Positions 55,946-64,000 of a stretch of 64,000 bases of DNA are shown piece by piece; within the stretch, counting starts at the first letter, position 1; each line of letters opens with the position of its first letter. The translations under genes and the position numbers were made by a program. Under the pieces are notes generated by a model that saw only the letters and a program-made list of their open reading frames with translations, was not told the origin of the DNA and did no database searches. Source of the DNA: Leucosporidium creatinivorum (lineage: Eukaryota; Basidiomycota; Microbotryomycetes; Leucosporidiales; Leucosporidiaceae); NCBI GenBank assembly GCA_001600635.1, contig BCKL01000005.1:871350-935349 (forward strand), written 5' to 3'.

Positions 55946-57397
55946 ATGAGGCCCACCACCGCCTCCGCTCTTCTCGCCCTCTGCGCTCTCGCTCAAGCTC
56001 ACGGAGGAGACGATGGACATGCTACAGTCATCGAAGGAGACGCTTCCTATGCAGAGCTGCACATGGCTCAAGAGGTGAGCTCTTCAGCTACAGAAACAGC
56101 GGCACCTTGGCGTCCCGTCGTCGCTCGCTCGCCCGCTCAGCCAGCTGACCCCTCCTATATCACTCTACAGCACCACATGGATTCATTCGACATTCAAGCC
56201 TTCTTCCACCTGCACGACCTCAACCGGTGAGCTTTCCTCTTGTTTCTCTCAGAACGAGGCCCCCGCTGACGCCCTTCCCCTCCTCGCCGGCAGCGACGGC
56301 ATCCTCGACGCCAACGAGCTCGAATCCATCTACGGCGTGCACCACGAGAAGCGGCGCAAGGCCTCGGGCGATTCGGTCGAGGTTCATACGGAGAAGGCCA
56401 AGGAGATTGTCAAGGAGGTGCTCGACAAGTTGGATACGAATGGCGATGGAGTGCTTACGATGAGGGAGTTTGTCGCTGGAGGAGTTGGGGGGTTGCCCAA
56501 CTTTAAAGGTGTGGAGCATTTGGGACATCATTATGGTGAGTGGGGGTTTGCAGAATGGAGAGAGAAGCAATCTGACCCGAGCTTCACTTCGCCGAGCAGA
56601 TGCCGAGGGAGAGTACTTCCTGCAGTGAGTGCAGATGACCATTTGGGTCTACGCTGCCACTATGCTGACCCTCACTTTAACCCACAGCCACGAGGAGCAA
56701 TTCCACAACACGCCCGAAACCCAGAACGAGGAGGATTACATCCATCCCGAGGGTCCGCTTGCCTCTCCTCTTGTCCCTCCCTACTCCACATTGACCCTCT
56801 CGTTTCAAAACAGACATCGAGCACTTCATGGCGCACGAGCAAATCGAAGCCGAAGAAGAGGAGCGCATCCGCGAGTTCCAAGGCCTGCCCGTGGACGAGG
56901 AGCTCGCCTCAGCAGCACACCCCAATGACCCAGCCACCGGAGCGGACGATTCGACTGAAGAAGGGTTGAACGCAGTGCAGCAGCAGCAGGTGCTTGGTGG
57001 TGCCGGTGTGGTGGGAGGCGAGGATCGCTCGGCGGCGACGACGGCAGAGGAGCAGGCGAGGGCGGAGAGGGCTGCGTTTGCCAAGGCCCAGGCGGCCAAG
57101 TTTGGCAAGGATGTCAAGGAGGCGGGCAAGAGGGGAGAGTGGTGAGTCTTGGTGGCTCGTTGATGGGCAGGGGAGCAGCCGCCGAAGCTGACCTCGGCCT
57201 TCGCTTTCGCTTCGCACAGGGGATCGGACCAGTTTGGAAAGCCCAGGGATGCGGCCGACAGGCTCCGCAAGAATGTGCCCTACAAGTTCAAGCTGTGAGT
57301 TGGCGCCTCTTGCTGGACTCTCGACGCCGAGGACAGCCCTGACTGACCTCCCTTGCTACGCCGAAACAGCAAGAAGAGCTGGTGGGGAGAGTTCTAA
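55946..57397 (+). CDS. SSP120/nucleobindin-like secretory-pathway EF-hand protein
   Basis: Lumenal calcium-binding protein. Signal peptide MRPTTASALLALCALAQAHG. Then HHMDSFDIQAFFHLHDLNRD, GILDANELESIYGVHHEKR (EF-hand 1) and LDTNGDGVLTMREFVAGGVG (canonical EF-hand 2, DTNGDG loop). GVEHLGHHYDAEGEYFLHHE follows, then DIEHFMAHEQIEAEEEERIR. This order (HHMDxFD, EF1, EF2, HHxDxExEY, DIEH) is shared with yeast Ssp120 and nucleobindins. An acidic/Ala/Gln-rich region follows, then a basic tail ending KKSWWGEF. One internal exon is only 25 nt (DAEGEYFL). About 300 aa. In yeast, Ssp120 works with Emp46/47-type cargo receptors; that role here is inferred. Confidence 0.86.
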
Positions 57398-57595
57398 GCT
57401 ACTCGGAATATCATTAGCATTTATCCCCCCTCCTCCCTGTATATTGTCTCCAATTCAGCTTAGCATTCGTTTCGCATCTCTTGACCCTCCCTCTCGCGCG
57501 AAGGCCTCCGACTCTCTCGCTCCTCCTCAATCGCGCTACTCTCGTCTCCCGTCTCCGCCCTCGCTCGTTCGGTTCCCAGTAGGACCACTAACGAC

Positions 57596-60500
57596 ATGGC
57601 CGCCCCGCCGCCCGTCGCCTCGACTTCCGCCGTCCCAGCTGTAGCGCTCGACACGACGAGCGCGGTGGGTGAACCGGCGCTTTCTTCGCGGAGGGGGAGC
57701 ACGAGGATCAGGGATTCGTTTGCTGCGTTGGCGGCGCAGGAGAAGGGTGAGCTTTGTGCTGCGAAGAGCTGGGGATTGTGATCAGCTGCAGAAGAGAGTG
57801 CGAGGATGGGCGCGTTGACGTGTTGGTGGAGCGTTTTGAGGGGCTGCAGCGAGTGTGGCAGGACGGAGGGCTGATGACAATGATTCTACAGCTCTACAGA
57901 GTGATCCCAAGTGGCGCAAGTACAGTCAGCTGGTCGAGAAGACGCTTCAGTCGTTCACGCAACTTGACGAGTGAGTGGCCCCTTGGAGCGCCGAGCTGCT
58001 TCCTTGCAGGGGTCTGCAGGGTGATAGTTGACCGACTTCCCATCGATACAGATGGGCCGACTTCATCACCTTCCTCGCCAAGCTTCTCAAGGTCCGTCTC
58101 GCGCTGCTCCTCCCCTTCGCGTTTCGTCCAGCTCACCTGCTGATCGTCTTTGCTCCTCTTCTACATCCGTCCACAGTGCCTCCAAGGCTACCCTCAATTC
58201 CAGATGATCCCCCACAAGCTCACCGTCGCCAAACGCCTCTCGCAATGCCTCAACCCGGCCTTACCGACCGGCGTGCACCAGAGGGCGTTAGATGTGTACA
58301 CTCATATCCTTACGGCTATTGGGGTGAGTCTGAGCGACGCGGAGGGGTGCAAAGAAAGACGAGCCGAGCTGATTTGACCTCCGCCGAGCAGCCCGAGAAT
58401 CTGAGGCGCGACCTCCCGGCTTGGTCCTCGGGATTGTTCCCCTTCTTCCAATATGCAGCAACTTCCGTCAAGGTTAGCCCCCTGACTCTCTCCATCTAGA
58501 TTCGCTCGTCCTGACTTCTACTCGCGCTTCGCAGCCCATCGTCCTCGGCATCTACGAGCGGTTCTACCTACCACTACAAGAGAGTCTTCGACCCGCTACC
58601 AAGGCGTTCATCCTCGCCCTTCTCCCGGGACTGGAAGAAGAGACGGGCGAGTTCTTCGAAAAGGTGAGTCTTTGTCCACCGTCCCTTCCCCACGCTCGCC
58701 GAGCTGATCCTCTCACTCTCTACAAGGTCGCCGAACTGCTCGACCGCGTCTCCGGAACCGTTTCTCCCTCCTTCTTCTTCCAAAACGTTTGGCTCGTCCT
58801 CGTCACAGCACCCAACTCGCGCATCCCAGCGCTCAACTACCTCGCTCGGCGGCTGCCCAAGATGGAATCAGAGGATAGTGCGTTGACGTCCGGTCGGCTA
58901 CGATCTCATTCATTCGCCTTGTGAGCGATGAGCTGATTCGTCGACTTGCAGGCATGTCGCCCATCGTCGGACAGGACGTGGGATTGATGATCCGGGGCTT
59001 TGCCGCCGCGCTGGAGGATTCGCAGATCCTCGTACAGAGGGGTATTCTCGACCTTCTCACCACAACACTCAAGCTCGATAGCGTGGGGTTCAAGAGGTGC
59101 GTCTCGCATGCTCCTTCGCGTCCTCGGCCGAGCTGACCCCATCCTCCGCTCGCAGTACAAGACGAGACGACCAGATCCTCCTCATGCGCGCGGTGACGGG
59201 AGTCGTACTGCGGCGAGACCTCTCGCTCAGTCGCAGGCTGTATACCTGGCTGCTGGGGTCGTCGGAGAGCTCAGAGTCGCAGGTCGCGCATCTCAAGGAG
59301 CATGGGCTGGAGCTGCTGAGGTCGGCGTTGAAGGTGAGTGGACCTGACGTTCTATAGTCGATAGCTCGCTGACCTCGTGATAATCCACAGGCCGACATGG
59401 ACGCCCAGTCGACCGACACGGTGGATCGCCAGCGACCGTTCAAGATCTTCATATCATTGCTCGACAAGTGGGAGATTGGCGCCGCTTTGACCGAGGTACT
59501 CGTGCTCGACGCGTTTGCTGCTCTGCGGACATCCCTGCGGCCGAACGATGATCACGACGAGGTGAGCTCTCGCCCTCGCCACTGACGTACGGCGCTGCCA
59601 GCTCACCCTCTTGCGTCTCGCAGCTCCTCATGACCGGCAACATGCTCTTCGAGATCCTCGACCCATTCCTCATGTGGAAGCAAATATACTTCTCTCTGCG
59701 CGACAGTATCGACGGAGCAGGATCGGCTGAGGTGGGTCGCTTCATCTCCGCGCCGAGGCACAGGCTGACCCTATCCCTTCGCAGTCCATCGAGCTGGCTC
59801 GCTTCATCATCCGCACATTCCGACTACACGATGAGGAGGTCCAAAAGCTGCACGCACCCTTCGTCGCCTTCGCCATCATCGATCTCGTCGAGGTGAGCTT
59901 TGTCCGCGCTCGGCGGAGGTTGCCTCCCTCGCTCATCACCTTGCCTCACAGGACTCGACACGCTCGGCATCGGCCTTTGAGGACGTTAGCAAGCTCGCCT
60001 CGGTAATGACCCTCACCGGCGAGCTCCTGCACGAGATCTCGCCCAAGTTCTTCGAGACTTCGGACTCCCTCGTCGAGCCGCCAGCAGAACACCTCGGCCG
60101 AACGCTCGCCAACGCTCTCTACGGAGCATCAGACATGAAGGCGGCGTCACTCCCCGAGACGGAGGGTCGCGAACTCTTAACGGCGGGATTCGCGACCGCG
60201 CTGCAGCTCGCTGAGCGGTGCGCCAACAAGGTCACGGCGACTCAGGGAACGTCGAGCGGCGCGGTACAGCTTCTTCTAGCTACCTTAGGGATCATCTCCA
60301 CCCTCTCCCAGGCCTCTTCGCACTCGGACGAGACGCTACAGCTGCCATGGCAGCCGGAGGCTTGGACCGACTCGTTCGTACGATGCCTCGAGGCGACCGA
60401 GGCCAAGGTCTCGTCGTTTGGAGTCCACGCCGCCATCGTCTACGCAATTCTCACGCTGTCCAAGACGCCCAGTCTACGACCAGCTGTCAAGAGGAATCGT

Positions 60501-63500
60501 CGCCATCTCGTCGGAGCGTTGGCATCAAAGGTAAGCAAGCTCTTCTCGGTTAGAATGTCGAAGCTGACCCCGGCGCCTTCGCAGCTCCTCGAGTATCTTC
60601 AACCATCGTGTGCACCATGCTTTGTCGAGTCGGTGCAGCTCTTGTGGGGCGTCGAAGCGCTTTCCGACTGCCGGCACCTCGAGTCGATGATCTCGGATCG
60701 ACTCGCTTCGCCCAACCCTGCGATCCGTCTACCTGCGTTCGAGGCCTTTGGCAACCTATGGCGCTTCACCGGTGAGCTTCAGCTATGAATCCCGGCTGCG
60801 AGCTGTGCTGACCCTGTTCTCACGCTTCGTAGAGGATGCTCAGCTGCCCGGAGTCGTCCTTCGCACGCCAATGTTCAAGATGCTTGACAGTCTCAAGGCT
60901 GACGATCTCGGTACACGGAGAGCTGGAGAAGCATGGATGAGGTGCAGCCTCAAGTCCTACCTTCGGTTTGTCGCGCCCCTCGTTGCTCATCGCCGAAGCG
61001 TCGCTGACCCCTCACCACTCTGACAGCATCCTCGATCCCCTCCTCTTCACCCTGCTCGACCCCGCGATCAAGCAGCACGCGACCATGTGCAAGGTCGATG
61101 GCGTCCGTCTTCCCATCCTCGAGTACAAGCATACGTTCGACCAGGCGCGGGTTCACCACGTCCTCGACGACCTGCTGAGTCTCGCGAGGTTCGGAGGACA
61201 GGGCTTCATCCGAATCGCCAAGGGATCTTTCCTCAAGCATACCCTCGATCCTGCCTTCCGGGAACGAGTGCTTGCTTGTACGTTGAGCCTGACGAGGCGA
61301 GATGCTACGCGCTGACTTTCGCTTGTCCTTCGCAGCCGAGCTCGACACGCAAACCTACCTTGATGGTCTCATCACCGTTCTCGTCAAGTATGATGCTACC
61401 CCACCGGCTCACGAGAGGTCTCGCTAACCTTCTTGCCGTCGCCAGCTTCCTCCGCGCCGAGCCAGCGCCCGGACTCGTCAGCTCCCTCGGCCCCCTCAAC
61501 TACCACATCCACTCCGTCGTCGCCGAGCTACTTCAAGTCATCATCTCGCGCGGCGAGGCCGAGATTGCAGGACTTCAAGCGATCGAGTCGGCCCTCACCT
61601 CTCGCCTCTTCCTCTGCATCCACCGCTCGGAACTCGACCTGCAGAACAAGCTCCTCCACGTCCTCCATTCGGTCGTCCACGCCGTTTCAGGATCCAATCG
61701 CCGTCACCACAAGTCACCCTCCCTCGCCGGCGACCCGACCAAGGCGCGCGAGGTGCTCAACGAAGCTCAGCCGCCCGACCTCACCCACGACGCCATGTTC
61801 GTTCGCGTCGTCTCGGACGCCATCTCGACGCAAGCAAACAACGCCGTCATCCATCACTGGATCGACTTCCTCCTCATGACCATCCCTCAGTTCCGCCAGG
61901 CGCTCCACTCGGTCATCTTTCCCCTCGTCGACTGCCTCGTCATTCGCCTCCGCTCGCTCGTACAAGACTTCAAGCAGACCTACACCGCACAGGGCACACA
62001 GGACTTCAACATCACCTTTGATCCGTCGTCTTGTACAGACGCCGAGTACACTGTCCTAGTCAACGCGCTCGAGCGGCTGCTCCTCATCGCAGTCACCGAG
62101 TCGCTAGCGGCGGTAGTCGACGAGGAGCCCAAGTCGGCCGAGAGACCGGTGCCTGAAGCCAGCGGTGGCGGTGCTGGAGGACTGCTCGGCTACATGAGTG
62201 GCGTACTGGGTAACGCCGAGATGGAAGCGCCCGAGATCTCGGACGAGACAAGGGTACGTCGTCCGAACCCGAGCAGCTAAGGTCATCGCTGACTTTGCTT
62301 TCCCCTCCACAGACGAAGCACGAAGCTCTTCGCCGCGTCAAGGATTCGGTCAACCTCTTCCTCTTCTCTTGGGACGTCACTTCGACCCTCGAGACGGCCG
62401 CCGGCGACGACGCCAGCACCTCGCAAGGTCACTTTGCCTCTCGGTCAAAGATGCGAGCTCGCAAGGCACTGGAGCGCATCTACAAGGCCGCCCCCTCGGA
62501 CGTGCTGGACGACCTTGCCGTTTACTGGAACGGGCTGCACGCCGTCGGTGTGAGTCGCCAGCTTTTGGTCAGTCGCCAGGTCTGCACTGACTCTGCCCAA
62601 CCTGCAGAACACCGATGGGGAGGAGAAGGTCTTCGCCATGCTTCAGATTCTCGCTCCCAGCGCGCAATCGGTCGTCTCCATGATTTGCGACAAGCTCGGC
62701 TCGAAGGGATCGAGCTCGGTCGACCGCAACAAGAGTCCTTACCTTGCGTACGCCTACCTGTCCTCAGTCCGAAGGTCGCACTAACGTAATCATATCTCGC
62801 AGACCGGACGACCTGCTCTTTTCTTTCCTCGAAGCCTACCTCGACCGCATGGAAGGCGCCATCGCTGTTCAAGTCTGGAGCACCTGCCTCTCGTTCGTTC
62901 GCGACTTCCTCAGCAACCTCTCCACCTCACGGCCCTACATCTTCTCCTGCCTTCGGTATGCTCATTTGCCTGCAAGCTCCCGCGACTCATCGCCGTCGCT
63001 GACCCCGACACCTTCGCAGCTGCTTCACCACGCTCTCCGAGAAAGTGTCGCAGACGAGCGCGCTCGAGGACCGCCGGATGCGGCGAGACCTGCAGGAGAC
63101 CTTCATTCGACTCGCCGACGCTTCAATTCAGCTCGCCGGTCGTGCAGTCGAGCAGGGAGGATGGCTGCGCCGGACCAAGCTCGAGGGGGTCAACGGTGAG
63201 TGATCCCGACAAAAGTCGCTCAAAGTCACAAGGATCCTCTGGCTGACTCCGTCTCTCCCTACACAGGCGACTCGGACAGCCTCATGTCGCGCGAGACGAA
63301 GGAGGTAGACGAGGAAGAGGAGAAGCGGCCGGTCGTTCCAGCACCGACAGGCAATCAAGCGCATGAAGTAAGTACCGTGGTGCATCTTGTAGACTTTCAG
63401 AAGCTGACCCCGCGCCTTACACAGATCACCGAGTTCCTTGCTCGTCGTGTGCTCGCCGACTTCCGTCGCTTCCTCATCGACGGGGACAAAACCGTCGCCG

Positions 63501-64000
63501 TTTGCTCCAACATGGTCTACTACATCGTCGCTCCTGCTTTCAAGACTCGCTCCAAGTGAGCATCTCTCTCGCTTCCTGCTTTGAAACTCGCGCTAACCGC
63601 TCCTCGCAGGACCTTCGACATCGAGCCCGCCGTCTTCGAGCTCCTCGTCGAAATGGCTCGCAACCCTCAGACGACCAAGGCATGGAAGACGCAAGTCGGC
63701 GATGCCTTTGCCGATAACCGTTTCTTCAACGCCCCGCCGAGCATCCACCCCAAATGGAAGCCGCTGATTCAAGCGCTCATGACCTCGGACAAGGAGCGGC
63801 TGGTGGAGCTGACGGGTGAGTCGCGAGTTCGTCCGCTGCTCGTATACAGGCGCTGACACTCTACCCTTCTCGCAGCCAAAATCTCGACCGTCTCATCGGC
63901 TAACATCTTCACCAACCGCGAGCTCGAGAGCCTGTCGAGGGCGCTCAGCCTTCGTCGTCTTACCTACACCATCTTTACTGGCGAGCAAAATCGCTTCCTC
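57596..64000 (+). CDS. dop1: DOP1 (Dopey) endosome-Golgi trafficking protein, 5' part; runs off the window
   Basis: Very large leucine-zipper-like protein that, with Mon2 and the flippase Neo1, acts in endosome-to-Golgi transport. ATG at 57596 starts a short disordered N-terminus (MAAPPPVASTSAVPAVALDT). The highly conserved Dopey N-terminal domain follows: SDPKWRKYSQLVEKTLQSF, WADFITFLAKLLKCLQGYP, LTVAKRLSQCLNPALPTGVH, QRALDVYTHILTAIG, DLPAWSSGLFPFFQYAATSV, GIYERFYLPLQESLRPA and FFFQNVWLVLVTAPNSRIPA. Later parts are helical-repeat-like and match in register down to the edge (ELESLSRALSLRRLTYTIF). More than 20 introns, nearly all 55-75 nt with GCTGACC-like branch sites. The 3' end lies outside the window, so total length is unknown. 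Confidence 0.92.

Overview
The window looks like a GC-rich nuclear segment of a basidiomycete yeast, most likely a red yeast of the Microbotryomycetes (Rhodotorula or Sporidiobolus type). The evidence is very dense, small introns (mostly 55-90 nt, GTGAGT-like donors, a CTGAC branch site about 20 nt before the acceptor), an MP88-type mannoprotein, a class IV chitin synthase, and basidiomycete-like CUL3, RBM25, DPM3 and LAMTOR2 genes. The genus is an inference. I see no tRNA, rRNA, transposon or viral remnant. I support 27 protein-coding loci (two with broken frames, the last one cut by the window edge) plus one truncated gene copy. They lie on both strands, mostly 80-500 bp apart.

Layout. 0.1-5.3 kb: class IV chitin synthase. 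5.5-10.4 kb (minus): Tof1/Timeless fork-protection protein, divergent from RRS1 (10.6-12.0). 12.3-14.3: DPM3 and a BTB-domain gene whose frame is broken by a 10-bp tandem duplication. 15.1-19.9: an MP88-like secreted mannoprotein, an amidohydrolase, and a headless second copy of the mannoprotein. 20.3-23.9: PAM18/TIM14 and a greatly enlarged MIM1 share a divergent promoter, so two mitochondrial import genes sit head to head. 23.9-26.0: the only large gene-free gap, with diverged repeats and GAGGAGC/GCTCCTC hairpins. 26.0-43.0: RBM25/Snu71-like, SDH1, a cupin-like secreted protein, an orphan protein, CUL3, an NAD(P)-binding protein, an RsfS-like protein (plus strand) and a SET methyltransferase. 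43.2-45.4: two tandem MYND zinc-finger genes. 46.3-57.4: ubiquitin-like/AN1 protein, an orphan membrane protein, phosphatidylserine synthase, an agmatinase-like ureohydrolase with signal peptide and KDEL tail, an orphan, LAMTOR2 and an SSP120/nucleobindin-like EF-hand protein. 57.6 to the end: DOP1 (5' part).

The genes do not form one pathway. Themes are cell wall and secretory pathway (chitin synthase, DPM3, PSS, EF-hand secretory protein, DOP1, mannoprotein), mitochondria (PAM18, MIM1, SDH1, RsfS-like), and ubiquitin or chromatin regulation (CUL3, BTB, Ub-AN1, SET, MYND).

The most notable observations are: (i) a micro-exon of 6 or 9 nt that carries the Tyr-Cys-Ser core of the MYND finger in both tandem paralogues; (ii) an agmatinase-like enzyme predicted to be retained in the ER lumen; (iii) a MIM1 homologue carrying a perfect-register array of 11-residue amphipathic repeats; (iv) the structured 2.1-kb gap; and (v) a recurrent CGCCGA(G/A) motif next to intron branch sites. 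Exon joins marked as checked were tested for phase by hand. No alignment or database search was run.
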